A stretch of 33,919 bases of DNA, taken from Methyloceanibacter sp. (lineage in GTDB: Bacteria > Pseudomonadota > Alphaproteobacteria > Rhizobiales > Methyloligellaceae). Each line of letters begins with the position of its first letter. The stretch's first letter is position 1. The DNA is taken from NCBI GenBank assembly GCA_018067145.1, contig JAGPVD010000018.1:1-33919 (forward strand), in the 5' to 3' direction. The position numbers were made by a program, and so were the translations under genes. The notes beneath the pieces were generated by a model. It searched no databases, had not been told where the DNA came from, and saw only the letters and a list, made by a program, of their open reading frames with translations. Below are positions 26,506 through 33,919 of the stretch, piece after piece.

Positions 26506-26976
26506 CTACCCCTTCTCACGCATGAGCCGGCCCTTCTGGCGCTCCCAGTCGCGCGTCTTCTCGGTCTGGCGCTTGTCGTGGAGCTTCTTACCGCGCCCGA
26601 GGCCCAGCTGGATTTTAGCGATGCCACGTGCGTTGAAGTAGAGCCGCAAGGGGACCAGTGTCATGCCTTCGCGCTGGATCGCGCCGAGGAGCCGCCCCAT
26701 TTCACGCGCATGCAGCAGCAGCTTGCGCGGCCGGGTCGGCGCATGGCCATCACGCGACGCGCCCCGATACTCGGCGATGTGGGCGTTGATCAGGTAAAGC
26801 TCGCCGCCTTCGTCCGAGGCATAGGATTCAGCGATGGTCGCCTTGCCGACGCGTAACGACTTCACCTCCGAACCGGTCAGGACGAGACCGGCTTCGATCT
26901 TGTCCTCGATCTCGTAGTTGTAGCGAGCTTTCCGGTTCTCAGCGACGAGCTTGCCGTTCGTGGGCTTTGGCGCCAT
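26506..26976 (-). CDS. smpB: SsrA (tmRNA)-binding protein SmpB
   Basis: SmpB binds tmRNA and rescues stalled ribosomes by trans-translation. The 156-residue protein shows [19 protein letters not shown] near the start, then [10 protein letters not shown] and [23 protein letters not shown]. The basic C-terminal tail ([22 protein letters not shown]) enters the mRNA channel in known structures. It lies 18 bases after dapA on the same strand, a common alphaproteobacterial pair, and the peroxiredoxin-like gene follows closely. The tmRNA gene is not in this window. Confidence 0.96.
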   Translation of the reverse strand: MAPKPTNGKLVAENRKARYNYEIEDKIEAGLVLTGSEVKSLRVGKATIAESYASDEGGELYLINAHIAEYRGASRDGHAPTRPRKLLLHAREMGRLLGAIQREGMTLVPLRLYFNARGIAKIQLGLGRGKKLHDKRQTEKTRDWERQKGRLMREKG

Positions 26977-26994
26977 GACAAGACCCTTCCGAAG

Positions 26995-27885
26995 CTAGAC
27001 GGTGGTGAGGCCCACGACCGTCAGCGCCTCATCCACAGCCGCGCGTGACGCAGGGACAATGGGTGCTAGCGGCAAGCGCGTCTCGTTTTCGCACAGACCC
27101 AACTTCTCGGCGGCATACTTCACAGGTCCAGGATTGGCTTCCACGAACAAGGCTTCATGCAACGGCATTAGGCGTTCCTGCAATTCAAGCGCCCGTTTGT
27201 AGTTTCCGCTCATGCAGGCGAGCTGGAATTCCGAGCACAGCGCCGGTGCGACATTCGATGAAACCGAGATGCAGCCGTGTCCGCCATGAGCCATGAAGCC
27301 AAGAGCGGTCGCGTCTTCGCCAGAGAGTTGGATGAACTCGTGACCGAGCGCCGCGCGTTGCTGGCTCACGCGCGCCATGTCGGCGGTTGCATCCTTCACG
27401 CCGACGATGTTCTTGAATTTGAACAGCCGGACCATGGTGTCCACCGACATGTCGACGATGCTCCGACCGGGGATGTTGTAAATCACGATCGGAATATCGG
27501 CGGCGTCGTTGACGGCCTTGAAGTGGAGATAGAGCCCCTCTTGGGTCGGCTTGTTGTAATAGGGTGTCACCACCAGCGCGCCATCGGCGCCAGCTCCCAT
27601 GGCGTGACGTGTCAATTCGACGGCCTCGGCCGTGGAGTTGGAGCCGGTGCCGGCGATCACCGGTACGCGGCCGGCTGCCGTCTCGATGCACAACTCGATG
27701 ACACGGCGGTGCTCATCGTGGTTCAGCGTGGGCGACTCGCCCGTCGTGCCGCAAGGGACGAGGCCATGAGTGCCCTGACTGATCTGCCAATCCACCAGTT
27801 TACGGAAGGCTGCCTCGTCAACCGCGCCATCCTTGAAGGGAGTGATAAGGGCCGTAATCGAGCCATGAAACAGCGGCATTGGCAC
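26995..27885 (-). CDS. dapA: 4-hydroxy-tetrahydrodipicolinate synthase
   Basis: DapA condenses pyruvate with aspartate semialdehyde, the first committed step to lysine and diaminopimelate for peptidoglycan. It is a TIM-barrel aldolase of about 296 residues. Visible are [15 protein letters not shown] near the start, [10 protein letters not shown], and [16 protein letters not shown]. The catalytic tyrosine is in IYNIPGRS and the Schiff-base lysine in GVKDATAD (K164 from this start). The GTG at 27883-27885 has AGGAG eight bases upstream; the ATG two codons later, at 27879, is also possible. The longer open frame upstream is not DapA-like. It diverges from the lytic transglycosylase gene, which also acts on the cell wall. 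Confidence 0.95.
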   Translation of the reverse strand: MPMPLFHGSITALITPFKDGAVDEAAFRKLVDWQISQGTHGLVPCGTTGESPTLNHDEHRRVIELCIETAAGRVPVIAGTGSNSTAEAVELTRHAMGAGADGALVVTPYYNKPTQEGLYLHFKAVNDAADIPIVIYNIPGRSIVDMSVDTMVRLFKFKNIVGVKDATADMARVSQQRAALGHEFIQLSGEDATALGFMAHGGHGCISVSSNVAPALCSEFQLACMSGNYKRALELQERLMPLHEALFVEANPGPVKYAAEKLGLCENETRLPLAPIVPASRAAVDEALTVVGLTTV

Positions 27886-28249
27886 GGGAGGCACTCCTAA
27901 ATCGCGTGGGGGGCGTTGGAAATGATGATGAAAAGTCGGGCGGACAATAGGGGGTCGGTGTTGGGGCGGCAAGCGGACGGGCGCGGGTTTAGGCCATTCC
28001 TACGGGGATGACACCGCGCCCCTGTCATAAATCCGTATTCTGATAAAATACCTGTCGACAAGCGACTTAGGGCAACAGGCTCAGGGACATTCTACGTCCT
28101 GACGGCCCTTACGAGACATTATTCCGCCGGAATCTTTCGGACATTGTTCTATTTGGGTACACTAGACGGGCCTTTATCGTCGCGGCTCCCCGGATCTGGG
28201 GGACGTCCTGACTACAAGTCGCAGGTCGTAACCGGAACCGATCGACGAG
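27886..28249. other. 364-base divergent intergenic region between dapA and the lytic transglycosylase gene
   Basis: No credible coding sequence is visible. The region must contain promoters in both directions, but I could not assign strong -35/-10 pairs. Small inverted repeats are present: ATGACA and TGTCAT nine bases apart (28008-28028), GTATT and AATAC seven bases apart (28033-28049), the eight-base palindrome TGTCGACA near 28053, and ATTCC-GCC-GGAAT (28121-28133). The AT-rich stretch around 28025-28050 is the likeliest promoter zone for dapA. None of these repeats can be assigned to a known regulator. Confidence 0.4.
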
Positions 28250-30778
28250 ATGAAACGCATTCGTACACACAAATTGCCGCTCCTTTTGGTTCTGGCCTGC
28301 TTTTCACCCGGTTTCGCCGAGGCAAAATCTTCGGTCGCGCCGCTTCCCGATCGTAATCCCGAGCGCCCAGCTCCCATCGTCGAGCAAGCAACGACCACGC
28401 CTGATGCGAGGCCTGCCGTCCAAGAGCCTGCTCCTGCCGCAGCCAAGCCTGCGCCAGTCGAGACTGTGCCAACCGAGGTAGTATCCACCACGCGAAGCAC
28501 GGCCCCTGCGTCCGCCGCCAGTTCAACGACCGTGGCGGCGATCCCGGCCCCTGTGCTCAATCCGGACAAGCCGGCCACGGAAAATATAGCGACTCCCGAA
28601 GCGACGGTCACCCCGGCAGCTGCCGCGGTCGTAGACGAGGCGGAAGAGCCCGAGTCCGAGCCGCTCGTCAACGTGAAGCTTCCCGAGATCAATCCGAACC
28701 GCGCCTCACCCATGAGCCCACCAGCTCCCGAGCCGGCGCTCGACTACGCATCCGTTCTCAAGCCGCTCCTCTCCTACAACATCAGTTCCGCCGACGAGAG
28801 CCGCCTCAAATTCGTGATGCGCAACAAGGGCAGCATCGAACAGACCGCGGCTAAGATCACCGACCCCGCCGTGCGCGCCTTTGGGCTTTGGTATCGCTAC
28901 AAGCACCAGAAGAGTACGAACCTGAACGCCGAAGCCATTGAAGAGTTCCGGCTTAGCCATGACTATTGGCCCGGCCAGGACGACCTTCGGGAGAAGGCGG
29001 AGACCTCGCTGTTTCTCACCGACGCGGCGCCTGAAAAGATCAAGGCTTTTTTTGGTCCCGAAGCGCCCCAGACTGGCGCCGGCAAGGCGGCCATGGCAAG
29101 CGTCTACTTTAAGGAAGGCAATGAGGCGGCGGCGAAGGACCTTGTGGTCTCCGCGTGGCGCGAACACAAGTTCAACGAGTCCGTCGAGAAGAAGATCCTC
29201 AGCAAGTACAGCAAGCTGCTCACCCATGAGCATCACCGCGGGCGGATCGACAAGCTGCTCTATCCCGACAAGAAGTCCGCGACGCAGCACGCGTTGCGCG
29301 TCGCTAAGATGCTTCCGGCGTCTGAGCAGAAGAAGGTGAAGGCCCGCGTCGCAGTTGTCCAACGTGGTGGCAATGCCGGCAAGCTTCTGGATGCCTTGCC
29401 GGACGACGCCATCGAGGCGGATGTTGGTTTGCGCTTCAACAATATTCAGTGGCTCCGGCGCACTAAGAAAAAGGATGAGCGGCTCCGGGCGTGGAAGCTC
29501 CTGCTCGATGCGCCCCTTGAGCAGACCATCCTAATCGACCTCAAGGAATGGTGGATCGAACGGCGCATCAATGTCCGGGCCGCGCTCAACGACGGACACC
29601 CCCGGACCGCATACAAGATCGCCTCAAAGCATGGGCTGAGTTCGGGCGACTCCTACATTGAGGCCGAGTATCTGGCCGGCTGGATCGCGCTGCGCTATTT
29701 GGACGAACCCAACACGGCCTTGAGCCACTTCCTTGCCATGCGCAAGGCATCCACGAGCTCCAGATATATCTCGATGGGCGAGTACTGGCTTGCCCGTACG
29801 GCCCTCGTCCTTGGTGATCCCACCTCAGCCACCATTCACTTCCACGGCGCCGCCAAATACCCGCAATATTTCTATGGGCAGCTTGGACGCCAGGCGCTCG
29901 ATCCTCGGCCCGCGCGTCTTGAGGTGACATCGACCCCTACGCCAACCCAGGCCGATATTGAACGCTTCATGTCCCGCGACGGAGTGCGGGCCATCGGGAT
30001 CGCCCGCGCGGCGAATTTGGAATGGGTCACGCCGCAATTCTTCTTGGCCCTATCCCGCAAGCTCGATAACGCCGCCGAGGTCGTGCTGCTCGCCGAGCTC
30101 GCCAAGGCCACAAACAAACGGCAGATCGGCCTTAGGCTTTCGAAGATCGCCTTCAACCGCGATCTTCCGCTCGGCGACTATGCGTTGCCCGTGGGCGTAA
30201 TGCCGGCGTTCAAGAGCCTGCTCAATAAGCGGGTCGATCCCGCGCTGCTCCATGCGTTGTCCCGCCAAGAGAGCGAGTTCAACGCCGGGGCCAAGAGCCC
30301 AGTGGGCGCCAGCGGCCTGATGCAGTTGATGCCGGCCACCGCGCGGGGTGTCGCCCGGCAATATAAGGTGAAGTACTCAAAGTCGCAGCTGACCAATGCG
30401 GCCTATAATCAGCAGCTCGGCGAAGCCTTCCTGCACGATTTGATCGAGGGCTATAGCGGGTCATATTTCCTAGCGCTTGCGGCCTACAATGCCGGTCCTG
30501 GCCGCGTTAAGGAGTGGATGGGTATCTACGGCGACCCGCGCAATCCCGATGTCGATCCCATCGACTGGATCGAGCGCATCCCCTTCACCGAGACCAGGCG
30601 CTATGTCTTCAAGATCATGGAGACCTTGCAGCTTTATCGCTCCCGCCTATCGGGGCCGAACGAAGCCCTCCATCTTGTGCAGGACCTCAATCGGGGCCGA
30701 AAAGTTCCGTCCTCGCACACAGCATCCGTCACCACGGCGGCGGCCCCTATCCAAGCAGCGAGGGTCGAGGCACCTTGA
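28250..30778 (+). CDS. Soluble lytic murein transglycosylase (Slt70-like)
   Basis: This periplasmic enzyme cleaves glycan strands of peptidoglycan between MurNAc and GlcNAc. The 842-residue protein has a signal peptide (about 1-25). A long Ala/Pro/Thr/Val-rich low-complexity stretch follows (about 28-165), then a superhelical domain of many short helices (about 165-650). The C-terminal SLT domain begins LLHALSRQESEFNAGAKS, with the catalytic glutamate E674. GLMQLMPATARGVA (689-702) and LALAAYNAGPGRVKEW (741-756) are further family motifs. The proline/alanine linker is longer than in E. coli Slt70 and may span periplasm or wall. The ATG follows GATCGACGAG. It diverges from dapA. Confidence 0.92.
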   Translation: MKRIRTHKLPLLLVLACFSPGFAEAKSSVAPLPDRNPERPAPIVEQATTTPDARPAVQEPAPAAAKPAPVETVPTEVVSTTRSTAPASAASSTTVAAIPAPVLNPDKPATENIATPEATVTPAAAAVVDEAEEPESEPLVNVKLPEINPNRASPMSPPAPEPALDYASVLKPLLSYNISSADESRLKFVMRNKGSIEQTAAKITDPAVRAFGLWYRYKHQKSTNLNAEAIEEFRLSHDYWPGQDDLREKAETSLFLTDAAPEKIKAFFGPEAPQTGAGKAAMASVYFKEGNEAAAKDLVVSAWREHKFNESVEKKILSKYSKLLTHEHHRGRIDKLLYPDKKSATQHALRVAKMLPASEQKKVKARVAVVQRGGNAGKLLDALPDDAIEADVGLRFNNIQWLRRTKKKDERLRAWKLLLDAPLEQTILIDLKEWWIERRINVRAALNDGHPRTAYKIASKHGLSSGDSYIEAEYLAGWIALRYLDEPNTALSHFLAMRKASTSSRYISMGEYWLARTALVLGDPTSATIHFHGAAKYPQYFYGQLGRQALDPRPARLEVTSTPTPTQADIERFMSRDGVRAIGIARAANLEWVTPQFFLALSRKLDNAAEVVLLAELAKATNKRQIGLRLSKIAFNRDLPLGDYALPVGVMPAFKSLLNKRVDPALLHALSRQESEFNAGAKSPVGASGLMQLMPATARGVARQYKVKYSKSQLTNAAYNQQLGEAFLHDLIEGYSGSYFLALAAYNAGPGRVKEWMGIYGDPRNPDVDPIDWIERIPFTETRRYVFKIMETLQLYRSRLSGPNEALHLVQDLNRGRKVPSSHTASVTTAAAPIQAARVEAP

Positions 30779-30880
30779 ACTTTCGAGGCTTGCTCCGACC
30801 GCAACTTTCCTGAACACTGCCGCCCGAGCGCACTCAGTGTGCGGCACTCCGTATACGCTCCCAAGGTTGCATAGCCGACG

Positions 30881-31768
30881 ATGCCCGAGCTTGAAAACCA
30901 GCCGTGGCGAGACATTTTCTATGAGTCGTCCGACGGCCTTAGACTTCATGCTCGCCACTACCCGGCCCCGGATGAAAAGTTCCGGAGTGTGATCTGTTTG
31001 CCAGGTCTCACGCGCAATGCGCGGGACTTCCATACGCTTGCGACCTATCTCTCGACCCATCCCGAGAAGCCGCGCAACGTCTACTGCTTGGATTATCGCG
31101 GCCGTGGTTTGTCTCAGCATGATCGGAACTGGCGCAACTACGTTCCGTATACCGAACTAGCGGACGTCATGGACTTTCTGACCTTGCGAGGGCTGCACCG
31201 CGTGGGTGTGGTTGGCACTTCGCGGGGCGGAATTATCGCCACAATGATGGCCGCGCTCAGGCCGACAGCGATGGGCGCCCTGGTGCTTAACGACATAGGC
31301 CCCGTCATCGAGACGCGGGGGCTTGCCCGGATCGTGAGCTATGTCGGCCGCACGCCGATACCGAAGACCTGGGCTGACGCGGTAATGATCATGCGCGAGA
31401 TCAATGGCCGCGGTTTTCCCAACTTCACCGACGCCGAGTGGGACCAGATGGCGCGTGGCATCTTCGAGGAGCGCAAAGGCCGGCTCGCCCTGTCCTATGA
31501 CCGCAAACTGAGCCGGGCCATGGGATCCATCGATCTCAGCCGGCCGGTGCCGGATATGTGGCCCCAGTTCGCCGCGCTCGGACGCGTTCCCCTTTTCGTT
31601 CTCAGAGGCGAATTCTCAGACGTGCTGAGCCCGGAGACGTTGGAGTTGATGTCGGAACGTCATCCAAACATGCGGACCCTGACGGTTCCCGACCAAGGTC
31701 ACACGCCGGTGCTCCAAGAGCAGGAGCCGGTCGAGGCAATTGGCTCGTTCTTCGCGGTCAACGATTAG
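30881..31768 (+). CDS. Alpha/beta-fold hydrolase
   Basis: A 295-residue cytoplasmic hydrolase of the alpha/beta superfamily. The nucleophile elbow is GTSRGG with S114. The acid is probably D247 (GEFSDVLSP) and the base H274 (DQGHTP). CLPGLTRNARDF carries the oxyanion-hole region, and DYRGRGLS (71-78) is the usual loop after strand 4. The substrate is unknown; close types include small-ester hydrolases and lactonases. It starts 103 bases after the transglycosylase stop on the same strand and ends 21 bases from the convergent BON-repeat gene. Confidence 0.85.
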   Translation: MPELENQPWRDIFYESSDGLRLHARHYPAPDEKFRSVICLPGLTRNARDFHTLATYLSTHPEKPRNVYCLDYRGRGLSQHDRNWRNYVPYTELADVMDFLTLRGLHRVGVVGTSRGGIIATMMAALRPTAMGALVLNDIGPVIETRGLARIVSYVGRTPIPKTWADAVMIMREINGRGFPNFTDAEWDQMARGIFEERKGRLALSYDRKLSRAMGSIDLSRPVPDMWPQFAALGRVPLFVLRGEFSDVLSPETLELMSERHPNMRTLTVPDQGHTPVLQEQEPVEAIGSFFAVND

Positions 31769-31788
31769 TCTGAGTTGGTGGCCGATGC

Positions 31789-32802
31789 CTAGCGCGCACC
31801 AAGTGGGGGCATCAGCGCCGGCAACACGCTCTTCGGCCCGTTAGCGTTGGTCCGCGCGTAGGCTTTGATGCGCGGGATCACTTCTGACGCGACATCGCCT
31901 GGGGCACTCGCCTCTTTCCATTTGATGCTCTCCGACGTGGAGAATGGCTTCGGCAGGTCGCGCCGGAGCTGATAGGACACCGCGACGGCGGTGCCCTGGT
32001 CCGGGGCCACGCCCTCAATAGTCACCGCGCGGCCGGAGAGAGAAACTTTTCCCGACTCCAAGCTGCTAAGCGCCCGGAGTGCGGCGATTGCCGCCTCGTC
32101 CCAACCCTCAGGCGCGCCGGAGGCGAGCTCAAGCCGGTCGTCGAGCCCGGGCCTCTCGAACAATTCCCGCGCCAATTCCCGCAGCTGCTTGCGCGCCTCT
32201 TCGCTCGGCACGCTGCCGGCGAGGCTCAACGCATTGGTCCCAAGGTCGGCGGTGAACACAAACGGATCGGCAATCGGAGGCCGCACATTCTCGCCCTTGA
32301 TCGTGAGGCCGGTCGGCAGAGGCCCTACGAGCGCCTTCTTGATCTCAACAAAGTCCTCGGCGCTGCTTGCCTCACCCGAAATCCCTAAACGGGATTTGAA
32401 AAGCCGCACGGAGCCGCGCTTGAGATGCGCCAGTTGTTGAAGCCCAAAGCTCACCGCTCCGAGCCATTGTTCCGTCGGCGTACCGTTGTCGACTATCTTC
32501 ATCCGATCTTCGACCTCGAGGTCCGGGAAAAGTGCCTTGACCATGCCGAGCAAAGTCCGTTGATCTTCTTCCGAGGGCACACTCCCGCGCAAACGAAGAC
32601 GGGATTCACTCCGCGTGGCCGACCAAATGTGGCCTGTGGGGCGCTCCTCGCTCTTGCTCGCTGTCAAAGTCACGAGACGCGCGGACGAAGCCTCGTCACG
32701 CAGGGCCGGATCGGGGCAGATGCCAGCATGTGCCCCATAGGTCGCGATCACAACCAGCGATGCGATAAGGCCGATCAATAACATCGGCCGAAACCCCAAC
32801 AT
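31789..32802 (-). CDS. Membrane-anchored or exported protein with two tandem BON-like repeats
   Basis: A 337-residue protein. After a hydrophobic segment (about 7-26, a signal peptide or anchor) come two similar units of about 100 residues. Repeat 1 starts near 69 (RLRLRGSVPSEEDQR) and repeat 2 near 191 (ALSLAGSVPSEEARK). Both continue with an LF...L.DR segment, a helix-rich ALxxL stretch, and a strand pair ending IxGxA. This BON-like pattern normally precedes an OmpA peptidoglycan-binding domain in alphaproteobacterial outer-membrane proteins. Here the protein ends without one. The ATG at 32800-32802 has AAGGA ten bases upstream; the frame extends 38 codons further without a hydrophobic N-terminus. 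A candidate promoter lies about 140 bases upstream. Function is unknown. Confidence 0.75.
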   Translation of the reverse strand: MLGFRPMLLIGLIASLVVIATYGAHAGICPDPALRDEASSARLVTLTASKSEERPTGHIWSATRSESRLRLRGSVPSEEDQRTLLGMVKALFPDLEVEDRMKIVDNGTPTEQWLGAVSFGLQQLAHLKRGSVRLFKSRLGISGEASSAEDFVEIKKALVGPLPTGLTIKGENVRPPIADPFVFTADLGTNALSLAGSVPSEEARKQLRELARELFERPGLDDRLELASGAPEGWDEAAIAALRALSSLESGKVSLSGRAVTIEGVAPDQGTAVAVSYQLRRDLPKPFSTSESIKWKEASAPGDVASEVIPRIKAYARTNANGPKSVLPALMPPLGAR

Positions 32803-32935
32803 GGAATTCTGATCCTTCTTGGTGTACCGCCGGCTGGGTTGGTAGCCCTGTCTAGTCACACCCTTAAACCCTATCTTGCCGCGAGCGATGGCCTGAAGCG
32901 TGCGCGGCCCCCTCAACGGTGAGCCTGAGCATCAA

Positions 32936-32964
32936 ATTATAAGCCATTGGATGAAGTGTTTCTA
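32936..32964 (-). promoter_or_regulatory. Candidate promoter of the BON-repeat gene
   Basis: On the minus strand a perfect -10 TATAAT (32936-32941) lies exactly 17 bases after TAGAAA (32959-32964, four of six -35 matches). It is about 134 bases upstream of the chosen ATG, which implies a leader of about 125 bases. I see no other convincing signal in the 254 bases between this gene and the DUF3096 gene. Confidence 0.5.
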
Positions 32965-33056
32965 CGGCACACTTCCTACGTCACAGTCGCGTCATGGAGA
33001 TGCGACCGTCTGCCGCAATGACGCTCGCGCAGCGCAATCAGGCATAGTCGCACCGA

Positions 33057-33197
33057 CTATTGGAAGTTGGGCACCAGCCCAATGATGCCAATGAAGATGA
33101 GATAGAACGCCACGACGTAGTTCAAAACGCGCGGCATCAGCAAGATGAGAACGCCCGCGATGAGGGCAATCAACGGGCTCAGCAGAACTGGATCCAT
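33057..33197 (-). CDS. DUF3096 small membrane protein (46 residues)
   Basis: A very short gene, easily missed. The product starts MDPVLLSPLIALIAGV, continues through one long hydrophobic stretch (LILLMPRVLNYVVAFYLIF), and ends IGLVPNFQ. The LNY-VAFYLI-IG-IGL pattern and length are those of DUF3096, a widespread alphaproteobacterial family of unknown function, predicted to form one or two membrane helices. The ATG at 33195-33197 has AAGGA about 12 bases upstream. It diverges from the terC-family gene across 269 bases. Identification rests on pattern and length, since the protein is short. Confidence 0.8.
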   Translation of the reverse strand: MDPVLLSPLIALIAGVLILLMPRVLNYVVAFYLIFIGIIGLVPNFQ

Positions 33198-33334
33198 GGC
33201 TGGCAAGCTTCCTTCTGTTGAAAGGGCACGCGGGCCCGAATCGTTCGTTTGACGATGCGAAGCTTAAGCGATCCCTGGCTTGTTGTCCTCGGTGGAAACT
33301 CGCTCTGCGTGGAAACAAAGCCTCCTCCCCCTCC

Positions 33335-33362
33335 TTAAAACTCGCTGCGGGAACCATATATA
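33335..33362 (+). promoter_or_regulatory. Candidate promoter of the terC-family gene
   Basis: TTAAAA (33335-33340, four of six -35 matches) is followed after 16 bases by TATATA (33357-33362). It lies about 100 bases upstream of the TerC ATG in an otherwise GC-rich gap. Downstream, CCTTTG and CAAAGG arms (about 33372-33397) could form a small hairpin in the leader. I compared the leader with the manganese-sensing yybP-ykoY riboswitch that precedes some terC genes and saw no match. Confidence 0.4.
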
Positions 33363-33466
33363 TCATCAGACCTTTGCCGTTTTTCGCGACAAAGGGTAAG
33401 AGCTTCGGCGGGGTCTGAGGGGGTCAGCCGGATTCTTCCATAAATTCAGCGGGGGCGAGCAGCAGC

Positions 33467-33919
33467 ATGAGTGTCGACGATCCAGGTTTTTGGGTTGCCG
33501 TATTTCAGATCATCTGGATCGATCTCTTGTTGTCTGGCGACAACGCGGTCGTCATCGCTCTTGCTTGCCGACAGCTTCCGCCCAACCAGCGCGTCTGGGG
33601 TATTGCCGTTGGCACCCTAGTGGCCATCGGCCTGCGCATCGTCTTCACCGGCATGGTGACGACGCTCATGACCATGCCCTATTTGAAACTGATCGGCGGT
33701 GTGCTGCTGATCTGGATCGCTATTAAACTCCTCGCCGGTGAAGAGGAAAGCGATGACGAGAATATCAAACCTGTCGCCAATCTTTGGCATGCAGTGCGGA
33801 TCATTGTTATCGCCGACGCGGTCATGAGCCTCGACAATGTGATCGCGATCGCTATGGCTGCGCACGGCAATTATGCGCTTCTGATGTTCGGTCTGGCCGT
33901 CAGCATCCCGCTGATCATG
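33467..33919 (+). CDS. TerC-family integral membrane protein (3' end outside window)
   Basis: The first 151 residues are visible and the frame is open at the window edge. The TerC signatures are both present: DLLLSGDNAVVIALA (about 19-33) and IADAVMSLDNVIAIAMA (about 115-131). Their paired Asp-Asn motifs within hydrophobic helices are thought to bind divalent metal. Other helices lie near 43-60 and 68-90, with a charged loop EEESDDENIK between. Characterised relatives export manganese or assist metalation of exported enzymes; the substrate here is not known. The ATG at 33467 gives the standard short N-terminus. It diverges from the DUF3096 gene. Confidence 0.88.
   Translation, partial: MSVDDPGFWVAVFQIIWIDLLLSGDNAVVIALACRQLPPNQRVWGIAVGTLVAIGLRIVFTGMVTTLMTMPYLKLIGGVLLIWIAIKLLAGEEESDDENIKPVANLWHAVRIIVIADAVMSLDNVIAIAMAAHGNYALLMFGLAVSIPLIM

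Noticed and set aside
33261-33271. AGCTTAAGCGA shared between the terC upstream region and the ldtR palindrome region (7809-7819)
   Set aside because: Eleven matching bases around the short palindrome GCTTAAGC can arise by chance in 34 kb, and the terC copy lacks the second arm.
33198-33466. yybP-ykoY manganese riboswitch upstream of the terC-family gene
   Set aside because: The conserved core sequences of that motif are not visible in the leader; only a small hairpin and purine-rich stretches are present.

Overview
This window is a GC-rich chromosomal segment of an alphaproteobacterium, most likely a member of the Hyphomicrobiales (Rhizobiales). The evidence is gene content and order: an unbroken leftward run rpoZ-rsh-DUF2062-pdxJ-acpS-lepB-rnc-era-recO-parC, a glyA-nrdR-ribD-ribE-ribB(A) operon, an LdtR-type MarR regulator next to an L,D-transpeptidase gene, and a HemB in which Asp/Ala replace the zinc cysteines. 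I place it no more finely than the order. I see no prophage, insertion sequence, CRISPR array, tRNA or rRNA.

Left part (1-11200). On the minus strand, glyA, nrdR, ribD, ribE and the start of ribB(A) form a one-carbon/riboflavin operon. Upstream lies a sulfide/persulfide-type module, an ArsR repressor with two spaced cysteines plus a rhodanese-DUF2892 membrane protein (YgaV/YgaP-like). It is driven by a near-consensus promoter carrying two overlapping copies of TATTAG-N6-CTAATA. Next come an L,D-transpeptidase and its LdtR-like regulator, a 3-hydroxyisobutyryl-CoA-hydrolase-like crotonase, and on the plus strand an extensin-like peptidase-fold protein and hemB.

Middle part (11200-24200). A small exported protein of unknown function diverges from an RDD membrane protein. 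The N-degron transferase bpt converges on parC so closely that the two stop codons share a CTAG. From there to 23466 everything is on the minus strand: stringent response (rpoZ, rsh), vitamin B6 (pdxJ), carrier-protein activation (acpS), secretion (lepB), RNA processing and ribosome assembly (rnc, era), recombination (recO) and chromosome decatenation (parC). Several genes overlap by a few bases. folK lies just upstream of rpoZ.

Right part (24190-33919). A NYN/LabA-type nuclease gene is present but interrupted by three in-frame stops, so it is called a pseudogene. It is followed by a family-5-type uracil-DNA glycosylase, a DUF3775 protein, a peroxiredoxin-fold protein that lacks the active-site cysteines, smpB and dapA. 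Beyond a 364-base intergenic region are a large soluble lytic transglycosylase, an alpha/beta hydrolase, an exported protein with tandem BON-like repeats but no OmpA domain, a 46-residue DUF3096 membrane protein and the start of a TerC-family metal transporter gene.

Most of the window is housekeeping. I did not find a clearly novel multi-gene system. The points most worth checking are the doubled operator over the ygaV-like promoter, the perfect palindrome upstream of ldtR, the decayed NYN gene, the cysteine-less peroxiredoxin, and the Glu-to-Gln change in the crotonase active site.
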